From Bacillota bacterium (GTDB taxonomy: Bacteria > Bacillota > Clostridia > Acetivibrionales > DSM-1351): DNA of 64,000 nt. The DNA lies in assembly GCA_023439045.1 (NCBI GenBank), contig JAEXOY010000002.1, forward strand, positions 62,001-126,000. Reading direction: 5' to 3'. Both the position numbers and the translations under genes were made by a program. The notes under the pieces are model-generated. The model was not told the DNA's origin. It did no database searches and worked only from the letters and a program-made list of their open reading frames with translations. Of the stretch, positions 7,576 to 17,459 are shown one piece after another (the first letter of the stretch is position 1; every line of letters begins with the position of its first letter).

Positions 7576-9384
7576 CTAGCTATTATATAGCTCGCTATAG
7601 AAACCGTTTTTGGCAAGCAATTCCTCATGACTGCCCTGTTCAATTATATTGCCATCCTTCATAACCAAAATGATATCTGCATTCTGAATGGTGGAAAGGC
7701 GGTGCGCCACAATAAAGCTTGTTCTGCCCTTCATTAGCTTTGTAAACGCACTCTGTATTTTCATTTCTGTTCTAGTATCAATAGATGATGTTGCTTCGTC
7801 TAAAATCAGCATCGGCGGAAGGCAGAGCATAACACGAGTAATGCATAAAAGCTGCTTCTGCCCCTGTGAAAGAATACCTCCATCCTCTCCTATTTGTGTA
7901 TTGTAGCCATCGGGTAGCCTTTTTATGAAGGAATGCGCATGAGCAGCCTTTGCTGCGGCAATCACTTCTTCATCAGTTGCATCTGGTTTACCCATTACTA
8001 TATTGTCACGAATAGTGCCTTGCTTAAGCCATGTGTCTTGCAGCACCATACCATAACTCTTCCTGAGACTTTTTCTCTTTAATTTTCTGATATCTTTACC
8101 TTCAACGCTTATGCTTCCGCTATCCACATCATAAAAGCGCATGAGAAGGTTTATAACAGTGGTTTTACCACATCCTGTTGGCCCTACGATAGCAATATTT
8201 TGTCCGGGTTTAACCTTCAAATTGAATTTTTCTATCAGCTTTTTATCGGGTGAATAGGAGAACTCCACGTTATCACACTCTACATGACCCGACACATTCT
8301 GTAAATCCTCTGCATCCTTGGGTTCTGCTACCTGAGGTTCTTCCTCTATCAACTCAAATATTCTCGCCGCACACGCAATAGCATTCTGAAACTCTGTAAC
8401 TACCCCTGATATCTCATTAAAAGGTTTGGTATATTGATTTGCATAGCTCAAGAAGCTAGACAGTAAACCCACGGTCATTCCGCCGGAAATTACACTAAGT
8501 GCTCCCCCCAGTCCTACAAGGGCATATACAACTCCGTTTACAAAACGGGTAGCAGGATTGGTTATTGATGAGAAAAATGTTGCCCTCAGTGCATACTTGC
8601 CTAATTTCTCGTTCACCTCATCAAATTCTTCTAGAGCTTCTTGTTCATGCCCGTAAGCTTTCACTACCTTTGCATTTCCAATCATCTCTTCTATAATGGC
8701 AGTTTGCTGTCCTCTTGCCTCTGATTGAAGCTTGAACATGGAATAGGTGCGCTTTGCAATAAAGCTTGCCACAAATAACGATAGTGGCGTCACCAATACC
8801 ACCAGCAAAGTAATACCCTTGTCTATGGAAAGCATAAATAATAGGGTACCTACAATAGTCGCTATCCCAGTGAATAACTGTGTAAAGCCCAACAGCAGTC
8901 CATCTGCAAATTGTTCAACATCAGAAATTACCTTACTCACTGTTTCACCGTAAGAGCGACTGTCTAGATAATTCAAAGGCAGTTTTTCTATCTTTTCAAA
9001 TGCATCCTGCCTTATATCCCGCACGATGTGATAGGTGATTTTATTATTTATAACATTCATAACCCATTGGGCAAGAGCTGTTGCACCTATAATTATTGCA
9101 CACTTCACCAAAATCTCGAAAATAGCTTCAAAATTAACATTTCTATAAACTATATAATCTATTGCGCGGCCTATTAAAATAGGAACATAAAGGGTCAATG
9201 CCACTACTACAGCCGCAAGTAATATTGTTATTACCATTAGCCAGGAATAGCGTTTCATATATTTGAGCACCTTTATCAACGTATCCTTCTGACTCAAAAA
9301 TTTGGGCTCTTTCTTTCCAAGTTTAGATTCCTTTTTCTCAAATTTGGGCTCTTTCTTTCCAGTAGTTTTGGATTGAGTACTCAA
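7576..9384 (-). CDS. ABC exporter subunit with intact catalytic site (heterodimer partner)
   Basis: A 602-residue fused membrane/ATPase half-transporter with six membrane helices between residues about 45 and 345. The ATPase has Walker A GPTGCGKTT, signature LSQGQKQLL, Walker B MLILDEATSS with the catalytic Glu, and H-loop VAHRLS. The N-terminus has an unusual charged repeat, KKEPKFEKKESKLGKKEPKF. The start is TTG at 9384 behind GGGGG and overlaps the upstream partner gene by four bases. With that degenerate partner it forms an asymmetric multidrug or lipid exporter like BmrCD or TM287/288. Confidence 0.9.
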   Translation of the reverse strand: MSTQSKTTGKKEPKFEKKESKLGKKEPKFLSQKDTLIKVLKYMKRYSWLMVITILLAAVVVALTLYVPILIGRAIDYIVYRNVNFEAIFEILVKCAIIIGATALAQWVMNVINNKITYHIVRDIRQDAFEKIEKLPLNYLDSRSYGETVSKVISDVEQFADGLLLGFTQLFTGIATIVGTLLFMLSIDKGITLLVVLVTPLSLFVASFIAKRTYSMFKLQSEARGQQTAIIEEMIGNAKVVKAYGHEQEALEEFDEVNEKLGKYALRATFFSSITNPATRFVNGVVYALVGLGGALSVISGGMTVGLLSSFLSYANQYTKPFNEISGVVTEFQNAIACAARIFELIEEEPQVAEPKDAEDLQNVSGHVECDNVEFSYSPDKKLIEKFNLKVKPGQNIAIVGPTGCGKTTVINLLMRFYDVDSGSISVEGKDIRKLKRKSLRKSYGMVLQDTWLKQGTIRDNIVMGKPDATDEEVIAAAKAAHAHSFIKRLPDGYNTQIGEDGGILSQGQKQLLCITRVMLCLPPMLILDEATSSIDTRTEMKIQSAFTKLMKGRTSFIVAHRLSTIQNADIILVMKDGNIIEQGSHEELLAKNGFYSELYNS

Positions 9385-11174
9385 TTTGCGTTTTCCCCCT
9401 TTCTATACTGTGAGTAGTAAATTTCCTGGTAAACCTCACAGCTTTCTAGGAGTTCCTCATGTGTGCCTTGTCCTGCTATTTTACCGTCATCGAGTACTAT
9501 TATTTTATCTGCATCCTTTATTGACGCTGTTCTTTGAGAAACAATAAATACTGTAGGTCTATAATCGAGCTGTTTAATTGCCTTACGCAGTTTTGCATCA
9601 GTTGACATATCAAGAGCTGATGCACTATCATCCAATATTAGAATTTCTGGTTTCTTTATAAGCGCTCTGGCAATTGTAAGTCTCTGTCTCTGACCGCCTG
9701 ACAGGTTTTTCCCTCCCTGCTCAATCATTGCATCAAGTCCACCTTTTGCTGTCAGTACATCATTAGCTTGTGCAAACTCAGTAGACTCCAACATTTCTTG
9801 GTGGGTAGCATTCTTTTTTCCCCATGCCAAATTCTTTGCAATACTTCCTTTGAAAAGGACAGCTTTTTGCATAACGATGCCTACAATTTGAGTGAGCTGC
9901 TCAGCGGTATATTGTTTAACATTTATTCCATTTATCTGTACTTCTCCACAGGTTGCATCATAGAATCTGGGTATAAGCTGTACAACTGAGCTTTTACCTG
10001 AGCCCGTCCCCCCTATTATGCCAACAGTCTGTCCAGGTAAAGCAGTAAAGCTTATATCAGAAAGCGCGTCTTGTGCCGCATTTTTATACCTCAGGCTCAC
10101 GTTATTAAATGTAACTGCTGCTGCGCTGCTACTTGCTTTACTCCATTGGTCCAAGGATGCACTACCTAAGTCACGTCCTTCTGATTGTCCATTTTTTATA
10201 TTCGCATCACCTTCAGCAGAATACTCCATGCTGGATTTTATGTCAAAAACCTCAGCAATTCGATTGCTGCAAGCAATAGACTTATTTATAGTTACAATAA
10301 GATTGGCAAGCTTTATGAGTTCCACTAGTATCTGAGACATATAGTTGTACAGAGCAACAACCTGTCCAGTAGTAAGTATTCCATTGTCTACCTGAATTGC
10401 CCCCGTCCAGATTAGTGCAACTATCGCTAGATTTATTATTACGTAAGTAATAGGATTGGTTAATGCCGATATACTTCCTGTCTTTTTGAGTTGGCTGGTT
10501 AGGTCATTGTTTCTCTCTTTAAACCTTTTAATCTCCTCTTCTTCCTTACAAAATGCTCTGATTACACGAACTCCTGTAAGGTTTTCCCTCGTAATATTGA
10601 GTACTCCATCCAACTTTTTTTGTACCTTTTTGAGCATAGGAATACTCAATGCCATTATTCCGAAAACGACTATTGATAACAAAATAATTGCAATAACAAA
10701 ATTAAAGCCTGACTTAACATCAATAAAAAAGGCCATTATCATAGCACCAAATACAACAAACGGAGAGCGCAGAAACAACCTCAAAACCATATTAACTCCG
10801 GTTTGAGCCTGATTTACGTCACTTGTAAGTCTTGTTATCATAGTTGATGTGCCCAATGTATCGTACTCGGTAAAAGATAAACTTTGTAGATGTTTAAAAA
10901 GTGAGTGTCGAAGCTCAGTGCCAAAGCCAACTGCGGCCTTTGCCGAATAGTACTGTGCTGTAATCGAGGTCACAAGGCCAACAATGCCTAAAGCGATCAT
11001 TATGATGCACATCTTATAGATATAGCTTTTGTCAGAATTAGCAATGCCAACGTCGATTATAGCTGCAACTACAAGCGGAATTAATAATTCAAAAGAAGCC
11101 TCCAGCATTTTAAAAAGTGGTGCCAGAACACATTCCTTTTTATAATCTTTTAGAAATGCCAGTATCTTTTTCAC
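9381..11174 (-). CDS. ABC exporter subunit with degenerate catalytic site (heterodimer partner)
   Basis: A 597-residue half-transporter with six helices in the first 310 residues. The ATPase has Walker A GGTGSGKSS and the canonical signature LSGGQRQRL, but Walker B reads ILILDDSASALD, with Asp in place of the catalytic Glu, and the switch His is Gln in VSQRTAS. This is the typical degenerate-site pattern of heterodimeric exporters. A spacer of about 25 residues rich in Ser, Gly and Ala precedes the ATPase domain. The start is GTG at 11174 with AGGAGG five bases away. An inverted repeat and promoter lie just upstream. Confidence 0.9.
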   Translation of the reverse strand: MKKILAFLKDYKKECVLAPLFKMLEASFELLIPLVVAAIIDVGIANSDKSYIYKMCIIMIALGIVGLVTSITAQYYSAKAAVGFGTELRHSLFKHLQSLSFTEYDTLGTSTMITRLTSDVNQAQTGVNMVLRLFLRSPFVVFGAMIMAFFIDVKSGFNFVIAIILLSIVVFGIMALSIPMLKKVQKKLDGVLNITRENLTGVRVIRAFCKEEEEIKRFKERNNDLTSQLKKTGSISALTNPITYVIINLAIVALIWTGAIQVDNGILTTGQVVALYNYMSQILVELIKLANLIVTINKSIACSNRIAEVFDIKSSMEYSAEGDANIKNGQSEGRDLGSASLDQWSKASSSAAAVTFNNVSLRYKNAAQDALSDISFTALPGQTVGIIGGTGSGKSSVVQLIPRFYDATCGEVQINGINVKQYTAEQLTQIVGIVMQKAVLFKGSIAKNLAWGKKNATHQEMLESTEFAQANDVLTAKGGLDAMIEQGGKNLSGGQRQRLTIARALIKKPEILILDDSASALDMSTDAKLRKAIKQLDYRPTVFIVSQRTASIKDADKIIVLDDGKIAGQGTHEELLESCEVYQEIYYSQYRKGENAN

Positions 11175-11188
11175 TCTATCCTCCTGAT

Positions 11189-11268
11189 TATGTAGAAAAA
11201 TATATAAGCTACATATATTATTAAATTTATGTTCACTTAATATTACTATTTTCCAGAACTAAATTCAA
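11189..11268 (-). promoter_or_regulatory. Promoter and operator-like inverted repeat for the ABC exporter operon
   Basis: On the minus strand TTGAAT (11263-11268) and TAATAT (11240-11245) stand 17 bases apart. Downstream, TATGTAG and CTACATA form an inverted repeat at 11189-11215, immediately before the ribosome site. This could be a repressor operator or a leader hairpin. No dedicated regulator gene is adjacent. Confidence 0.45.
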
Positions 11269-11446
11269 CTCATAAGTAGAGTAGAAAAGGGGCAAGATTT
11301 TGACGATTTATTTAGGGCATAATCACTGTCTTTATAATTCTTTAATTCACTAAGATAAAAGCGGGGTATCTTGATATGGATACCTCTCTCGCCATAGCCT
11401 TATCGAAATCCAATATCACGAAGTCCAAAGCATCCACTAAAAGCCG

Positions 11447-11486
11447 CAAAAGCCTGCCCTCTGAATAAAAAGGCAGGCTTTGCTTT
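11447..11486 (-). terminator. Intrinsic terminator after the giant SLH gene
   Basis: AAAGCCTGCC and GGCAGGCTTT form a stem about 20 bases past the stop codon, with T-rich sequence on the minus-strand 3' side. The 11175-11500 spacer otherwise holds the exporter promoter and a 62-codon open frame without recognised homology. Confidence 0.65.
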
Positions 11487-11501
11487 ATTTGTTGTTTCTG
11501 T

Positions 11502-14500
11502 TTACTTCTCTGGTACACGAAGTACATCACCGGGATAGTTGATGGTGAATCGGCTTTTGTTATTTAGCCGTTCCAGCTCGCTCATAGTGCAACCCAACTT
11601 GTGGGCGATGCTCCAGATACTGTCACCATTTTGCACGGTGTAGGTGGTGTACCGCAGATTTTTCGGCACATCCTCTGTCACACCATACTGGTCAAAAGTA
11701 TATGTCGAGCCATCAATCTCCTTTTTCCCAGTGACGAGCTTGCCGTTTTCGTAGTACATCCATTTGCCGGAATCGTTCATCGTCCAGCCCTGCGCTGTGT
11801 CACTGGAAATTGCCAGCTCCACAAAGCGGCGCAACACTGCCGAAACCTCCGCGCGAATAGCTGTGCCCTGAGGGTCGAACAAATTGCTATTCTTGCCGTT
11901 GATGACACCAGCCATCTGCATCTGCGTTACTGCCTCCTTGGCGTAGGTGCTGATTTTAGTGTTGTCTGCAAAGGCGTTTTCTTCATAGACCTTCGGTAAT
12001 GTAAATCCGATGACCTTGGCATAGTTCTGCATAATGACCGCCATTTGCTCACGGGTGATGGACTGATCCGGGGCAAACTTGTTGTCGCCAATACCATTCA
12101 CTATTTTATTTTTATTTGCCCACTCGATGTAGCCCATGTAGTAGGCATCGCTTTTCACATCGGCGAAGCTACTCTTTGTATAGTCGCTCACATCGGCGTT
12201 TGCCAACCGTCCGAGGACGGTGACGAACATTCCCCTTGTCATGTCAGTGTTTGGGCTGAAGGTGGTATCAGAAGTACCGCTGAACAATCCACGATTTACC
12301 ACAAACTCAATATCTTCCTTTGCCCAGTGAGCCGTAATATCTGCAAATGCTGTATTGACCTGCTTGTAGCCGATGCCGTAGGTGGAAAAATGGGAGGTAG
12401 CAAAGTGCAGTACCTTTGCCACACTGTCATAGACCGAGTTTGTGAGCCAGTGTACCTTACCCTTTGCATCGACATAGACTGCCTTCACATTTCCAGCCTT
12501 TTCATTTGCACCGAGAATGTACGGGATGGTTACCGTTACACTGCCAGTGCCGAAGCTGCTGACTGCCTGACCGTTGCCGTAGTTCACCCTGAGGTCGAAT
12601 ACCGGGCGACTGCCAATGGCTTTTTTCGCGTCAGCAGTTAGTTTTCCGTTGTCCGAGCGGGTAGCGGTGATGTTGACATCTGATTTCGCCTGCTTGTTGA
12701 TTTCCTGCACGGTAGCCAAATCCATTTCAATTCGGATTTCGGGGTTGTCTACTACCACAATGGTATTGGCGATTTTATTCGCAATGATGATGTCCTGTAC
12801 CGTCTTAGGCAGATTGACCGTAACACTAGAGCCAGTTATGTTGCCGGTATCCACACGGAGTATCACAGTGATACCGTTTTGCTCGTTACCGTTTTTCTTG
12901 GCATCCGCCAGTGCCTTGTCAAAGGCATCGTTGACGGCTTTATCAGTGATGTTCACTGTGATGTTGCCCTTGCCGTCCACTGTGCCGGGAACCTTGATTT
13001 CCCCCTGTGTAGGAGAATTGGGTTTGTCTGGTGCAGGTGGAGTGACGATGACGGAGCTACTGTTGTCATTGGAGGAGCTTCCGCCGCCGCTTCCAGAGCC
13101 ACCGTCGCCGGTGTAAGTCCAATGGGCATAGTAGCTCACATTTGCATTGACGGTTGTGCTTGCGGAGATTTGAGTTCCGCCGCTTGCCGCCGTATACCAG
13201 CCGTCAAAGCTGTAACTGCCGGAACGTGTCGGTGTCGGGAGTGCCCCTATAGCTGTACCGGGTGCAACCGAGCGCGTTGTTTCGCCGACCGTGCCTCCGT
13301 TCGGGTTGAAGGTGACGGTGTAGTCTGGAACCGCCGTTACAGAGAAACGCAATTCCACCGTAGCATTGGTACTGTGGTCGGTACTTACGGTCAGGGTTTC
13401 ATTGTGATTCCCTACTGCAAGTCCGGTTTTCGGTGTAACGGTAAAGGTAGCCGTGCCGTTTGCCGCCAGTGTGGTGGTGCTGAGTGTGCCTATCGTGTAT
13501 TTGGTGCTGGTCGGCTGGGTCAGCGTCACACTGGAGTTTCCAGTGTTTGTGATGGTGACGGTCTGAGTTTCCGGGGCAGTGTAGCCCACCGTCAGCGAAC
13601 CGAAGTCCTTGGTGGTCGGATTCGCCGTGATGGTGTATGTAGGAATCGCCGTTACAGAGAAACGCAATTCCACCGTAGCATTGGTACTTTGGTCGGTGTT
13701 TACGGTCAGGTTTTCACTTTGATTCCCTACTGCAAGTCCGGTTTTCGGTGTAACGGTAAAGGTGGCTGTACCGCCTGCCACCAGTGTGGTGGTGCTGAGT
13801 GTGCCTATCGTGTATTTGGTGCTGGTCGGCTGGGTCAGCGTCACACTGGAGTTTCCAGTGTTTGTGATGGTGACGGTCTGAGCTTCCGGGGCAGTGTAGC
13901 CCTCCGTCAGCGAACCGAAGTCCTTGGTGGTCGGATTCGCCGTGATGGTGTAGGTAGGAACCTCCGTCACAGAGAAACTCAGTTGTACCGTTGCATTGGT
14001 GCTGTGGTCGGTACTTACGGTCAGGGTTTCATTGTGATTCCCTACTGCAAGTCCGGTTTTCGGTGTAACGGTAAAGGTAGCCGTGCCGTTTGCCGCCAGT
14101 GTGGTGGTACTGAGTGTGCCTATCGTGTATTTGGTGCTGGTCGGCTGGGTCAGTGTCACGCTGGAGTTTCCAGTGTTTGTAATGGTTACGGTCTGCGCTG
14201 TTGGGGCACTGTAACCCAATGTCAGTGAATCAAAATCCTTGGTGGTCGGATTCGCCGTGATGGTGTAGGTAGGAATCGCCGCCGCCGCGATTTTTAACGG
14301 GGCGCTGATATTTTCCGCATAATCCTCCACGACCACAAAAATATCTTTCGCCCCCGCCGTCAACGTAACGGCTTTGCCCGTCACTGTTCCGCTTACGGAA
14401 CCGAGAGAATAATGCTTTACTTGCACGCTCGTTGGATTGAACTCGCCGCTGTTCACAACAAGGTAATACGCCGTACCCTCCTCGTTGGTGGTAAAGCCGA

Positions 14501-16412
14501 TTGTAGCCTCTGTGTCGCTTGTGCGGTTTACGCTCTCCGCCGAAAGTACAGGTGATATGACGTCAGGCTCAAACTTGAGGTATTTATACTGCCTCACCAT
14601 ATAATTAGCAATGTGACCTTTGGTAATTACAGAGGTTTCCGTACCATCTGTTTTCGTCGTGCTTGCCGTAATCTTCACCTTGACATAGTCACGAAAGTTC
14701 ACACCTACGTCTGAGTCGATTGCACCATAAACGCCTGCGATGGTGGAGGTTCCTCCTGAAATACTCACTCTTCCACCCTCAGCGCTATAAATGCCAATTC
14801 CCATTCCGCTTCCGCTCACCGTACCTCCGGAAATGAACACGTCTCCCTTGTAATTATAAATTGCGTTTGAAGAGTATCTTCCGTATGCGCTCACCGTACC
14901 TCCGGAAATGCTCACGTCTCCGGCGTTCGTGATTTTAATTGCGCATGTTTCTTCTCCGCTTGCGCTCACCGTACCTCCGGAACCGCTGTCTTTTATGGTC
15001 AGCTTGCCGATGCCTTTGTGTGTTATGGTTATATTGGTAGAGTGGAGCGTTTTGCCGTTTAAGTCAAGTTCGAAGCTTTTTGTGTAGGGGGTGGTGACAG
15101 TATCCGTAAGGGTAATGTCAGCCAGCAGCATGATGGTCTGCCCCTCGGCAACCGCATCCACCGCCTCTTGCAGGGTGGTGTAGCCTGTGCTGCCGATTTG
15201 GGTGACCACAGGCTCAAACTTGAGGTATTTGTACCCCTCCACCTCTGCATCGGTACCAATGTCAGCTTTGGTAATTACAGAGGTTTCTGTATCATCTGTT
15301 TTCGTCGTGCTTGCCGTAATCTGCACGTTGGCATAGCCGCTCAAGTTCGGGGCTGTGTTGATTGCACAATATTCGCCTGCGATGGTGGAGGTTCCTCCGG
15401 AAATGCTCACGTTTCCGCTGTACTCGTTATAAATTGCGTATGAGTACATTCCGCTTGCGCTCACCGTACCTCCGGAAATGCTCACTTTTCCACTATCCTC
15501 GCTATAAATTGCCATTGAGTTATTTCCGCTTGCGCTCACCGTACCTCCGGAAATCTCCACGGTTCCGTCAGCCAAGTTATAAATTGCTCGTGAGCTATTT
15601 CCGCTTGCGCTCACCGTACCTCCGGAAATGCTCACGTCTCCACTGCCACTGTTATAAATTGCGTATAAGCTATCTCCACTTGCCACCACCTTACCTCCGG
15701 AACCGCTGTCTTTTATGGTCAGCTTGCCGGTGCCCGAATTCGTGATGGGGTTTTTATCGCTAGATTGGATCGTTTTGCCGTTTAAGTCAATGGTAATGTT
15801 AAAATTATTGATAATCCACAGAGAGTTAGCTCCACTCATTGTGACATTTTCAGTAAGCTTCAAATCCAAATCTCCTGTTGCCATGCCTATTACAGTAGAA
15901 ATATTTGTAGAATCCACTTCCGTTGGTACACCAGCAGTCAGCAGCATCGCCGATGCCATAAGCGGCATTTCTCCCACCGTCACGGTAATCTCCGGCAGTG
16001 GGGCATTGACTGTGTAGCCCTCAATCATCGGCGTAAATGCATATTCGCCCCCGGTGTTCATGTCATATTCTGGTGTGGATTTCCATTCCACTTGGATGTC
16101 CACTGTGTTTTCCACCCATTGGGGTTCAGTTGCTGTTGTGGGGGGCACCGTATCGGGACTGCCGGAATCCTGCACGGAATCCTCCTCGATAGATACGGGT
16201 GTCCGCACAGTGGCGGTCAATGTTTCGGGCAATTCTAAATCCTCGATGGTTGTGCCCAGTGATGCCGGTTTTTCTGTTTCTGTGAGCGGCGCAAAGTTGA
16301 CAATTTCTCCGCTTGTTTCAATAGGCATACGTGTTTCTTCCGCCATTGCCGATACCGGTAGCAGGGTCATTACCATGCACAGCGCAAGAAACATACTAAG
16401 CATTCTTTTCAT
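11502..16412 (-). CDS. Giant surface protein: beta-helix repeats, SLH domains, LysM
   Basis: A 1636-residue secreted protein attached to the cell wall. A signal peptide (residues 1-24, ending VSAMA) is followed by two parallel beta-helix blocks (about 200-350 and 430-570) made of ISGGTVSASG-type rungs. Three near-identical repeats of about 103 residues follow (about 710-1030, each with NPTTKDF and QTVTITNTGNSSVTLTQPTS). Then come one InlB/Flg_new repeat (WYTAASGG, YYAHW), a Ser/Gly linker, three SLH domains (about 1350-1535), a choline-binding-like stretch (GKWMYYENGKLVTG), and a C-terminal LysM. SLH plus LysM gives two wall anchors. AAGGAGG precedes the ATG. Base composition is clearly richer in G+C than the surroundings. 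It is probably an adhesin, cotranscribed after lemA. Confidence 0.88.
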   Translation of the reverse strand: MKRMLSMFLALCMVMTLLPVSAMAEETRMPIETSGEIVNFAPLTETEKPASLGTTIEDLELPETLTATVRTPVSIEEDSVQDSGSPDTVPPTTATEPQWVENTVDIQVEWKSTPEYDMNTGGEYAFTPMIEGYTVNAPLPEITVTVGEMPLMASAMLLTAGVPTEVDSTNISTVIGMATGDLDLKLTENVTMSGANSLWIINNFNITIDLNGKTIQSSDKNPITNSGTGKLTIKDSGSGGKVVASGDSLYAIYNSGSGDVSISGGTVSASGNSSRAIYNLADGTVEISGGTVSASGNNSMAIYSEDSGKVSISGGTVSASGMYSYAIYNEYSGNVSISGGTSTIAGEYCAINTAPNLSGYANVQITASTTKTDDTETSVITKADIGTDAEVEGYKYLKFEPVVTQIGSTGYTTLQEAVDAVAEGQTIMLLADITLTDTVTTPYTKSFELDLNGKTLHSTNITITHKGIGKLTIKDSGSGGTVSASGEETCAIKITNAGDVSISGGTVSAYGRYSSNAIYNYKGDVFISGGTVSGSGMGIGIYSAEGGRVSISGGTSTIAGVYGAIDSDVGVNFRDYVKVKITASTTKTDGTETSVITKGHIANYMVRQYKYLKFEPDVISPVLSAESVNRTSDTEATIGFTTNEEGTAYYLVVNSGEFNPTSVQVKHYSLGSVSGTVTGKAVTLTAGAKDIFVVVEDYAENISAPLKIAAAAIPTYTITANPTTKDFDSLTLGYSAPTAQTVTITNTGNSSVTLTQPTSTKYTIGTLSTTTLAANGTATFTVTPKTGLAVGNHNETLTVSTDHSTNATVQLSFSVTEVPTYTITANPTTKDFGSLTEGYTAPEAQTVTITNTGNSSVTLTQPTSTKYTIGTLSTTTLVAGGTATFTVTPKTGLAVGNQSENLTVNTDQSTNATVELRFSVTAIPTYTITANPTTKDFGSLTVGYTAPETQTVTITNTGNSSVTLTQPTSTKYTIGTLSTTTLAANGTATFTVTPKTGLAVGNHNETLTVSTDHSTNATVELRFSVTAVPDYTVTFNPNGGTVGETTRSVAPGTAIGALPTPTRSGSYSFDGWYTAASGGTQISASTTVNANVSYYAHWTYTGDGGSGSGGGSSSNDNSSSVIVTPPAPDKPNSPTQGEIKVPGTVDGKGNITVNITDKAVNDAFDKALADAKKNGNEQNGITVILRVDTGNITGSSVTVNLPKTVQDIIIANKIANTIVVVDNPEIRIEMDLATVQEINKQAKSDVNITATRSDNGKLTADAKKAIGSRPVFDLRVNYGNGQAVSSFGTGSVTVTIPYILGANEKAGNVKAVYVDAKGKVHWLTNSVYDSVAKVLHFATSHFSTYGIGYKQVNTAFADITAHWAKEDIEFVVNRGLFSGTSDTTFSPNTDMTRGMFVTVLGRLANADVSDYTKSSFADVKSDAYYMGYIEWANKNKIVNGIGDNKFAPDQSITREQMAVIMQNYAKVIGFTLPKVYEENAFADNTKISTYAKEAVTQMQMAGVINGKNSNLFDPQGTAIRAEVSAVLRRFVELAISSDTAQGWTMNDSGKWMYYENGKLVTGKKEIDGSTYTFDQYGVTEDVPKNLRYTTYTVQNGDSIWSIAHKLGCTMSELERLNNKSRFTINYPGDVLRVPEK
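13325..14275 (-). repeat. Three near-identical 0.3-kb direct repeats inside the SLH gene
   Basis: Three copies of about 309 bases encode the NPTTKDFGSLTVGYTAPE-type domain. Long stretches, such as the segment around 13430-13560 and its counterparts near 13740-13870 and 14050-14180, are virtually identical in DNA. This implies recent duplication or ongoing gene conversion, so copy number may vary between strains. Confidence 0.85.
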
Positions 16413-16519
16413 AGGGCCTGTTCCTCCTTAATTCGTAAAGTTGGTTTTCCTTGTTCTAAAAGCACCCGCAACCTATAGTGTTCTTCTTCAGTCGCAGGAC
16501 GAATGTTGTGCATTTTTCT

Positions 16520-17080
16520 TCAAATTCCAAGGAGCTGCCGCTTCTTGGCGTCAAACTCCTGTTCCACAAGATACTCTCTTTGCCTAAAGCCCAGCATCCC
16601 GGAAATTGCAGAGATCGGGAACATTCGGATTTCGCGGTTTAATTTGGTCACGCCGTCGTTGTAAATTAAGCGGCTGGTGCGCACCATGTTTTCGAAGGTC
16701 TGCACCGCGCCCATGGTTTTAATATATGTTTGGTTTGCCTTGAGCTCTGGGTAATGCTCCGTTACCATGGCAATCCTGCAAAGAGCTTCGGAAATAACCC
16801 CTTCCTGACGCATGACTTCATCCGGTGAGGATTTTGCCGTAATGACACTTCTTCTTGATCTAATGGTTTCAATCAGCGTTTCACTTTCGTGCTTGGCATA
16901 GCCCTTTGTCAAATCCAAAAGAGCCGTCAGAGCGTCAAAACGGCTGGAAAGCTGAACGCCTATCTGGCTCATGGCACTGCTTATATTTTCATCTAGCACC
17001 ACCAGCCTGCGCTGAGTGGAGATTGTCCATAGCACAATGGCCGCAATGATAGCCGCAATTACGATGAAAGTTGGCAGCAT
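16520..17080 (-). CDS. LemA-family membrane-anchored protein
   Basis: A 186-residue LemA-family protein with one N-terminal membrane helix (LPTFIVIAAIIAAIVLW) followed by a long helical bundle. Typical LemA features are NISSAMSQIGVQLSSRFDAL near residue 33, VQTFENMVRTSRLIYND, and the C-terminal phrase FPISAISGMLGFRQREYL. The start at 17080 follows AAGGAGG; the frame is open 69 bases further but without a ribosome site. LemA function is not established and it often accompanies envelope-stress systems. It is 107 bases upstream of the giant SLH gene on the same strand and divergent from the LytTR/GHKL pair. Confidence 0.88.
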   Translation of the reverse strand: MLPTFIVIAAIIAAIVLWTISTQRRLVVLDENISSAMSQIGVQLSSRFDALTALLDLTKGYAKHESETLIETIRSRRSVITAKSSPDEVMRQEGVISEALCRIAMVTEHYPELKANQTYIKTMGAVQTFENMVRTSRLIYNDGVTKLNREIRMFPISAISGMLGFRQREYLVEQEFDAKKRQLLGI

Positions 17081-17230
17081 AATAAAGTTTCCTCCTTGTT
17101 TCATTTTTTTTAATATGCAGACAGACCACGATTTTGTCCGTCTGCTCATTTTGTGGCATGTTAGGTAGTGTGCAAGGAATATTTCCTTGTATTCAATTTA
17201 TCAAAAAACCCATTTCAGAAACTGTTCTCT

Positions 17231-17405
17231 GCATGAAACATGATTTTTTTGATATGAAACATGATTTTTTGATATGAAACATGATTTTTTGGTATAAAAC
17301 ATGATTTTTTTAATATAAAATATAATTTTAGGTATGTCAGAAATTTACAAAAAAATTCATTCTCTGCGTGAAACACTATTATTTCGACATGAAAAAGTTT
17401 TAAAT
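17231..17405. promoter_or_regulatory. 20-bp phased direct-repeat array between lemA and the LytTR regulator
   Basis: Five consecutive 20-base units start at 17231, 17251, 17271, 17291 and 17311. The consensus is GATATGAAACATGATTTTTT; units 2 and 3 are identical and unit 5 is degenerate. Two more copies at the same 20-base spacing appear at about 17365 and 17385, just upstream of the likely promoter of the regulator gene. LytTR regulators bind direct half-sites about two helical turns apart, so this is a candidate operator for the neighbouring regulator acting on both divergent units. No spacer structure of a CRISPR array is present. Confidence 0.6.
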
Positions 17406-17459
17406 TATAAATTTTATGGTAAAATTGAAATAGACTCACAGGAAAATGGAGGGATGCTT

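Noticed and set aside
11342..11530. 62-codon open frame overlapping the end of the SLH gene
   Set aside because: It covers the LysM end of a certain gene and the terminator, has no good ribosome site, and its product resembles nothing I know.
12879..14228. 449-codon open frame antisense to the giant SLH gene
   Set aside because: It runs through the internal repeats and simply mirrors them; Cys- and Arg-rich translation typical of an antisense frame in GC-richer DNA.
17231..17330. Possible CRISPR array
   Set aside because: Units are contiguous 20-mers with no spacers, and no cas genes are present.
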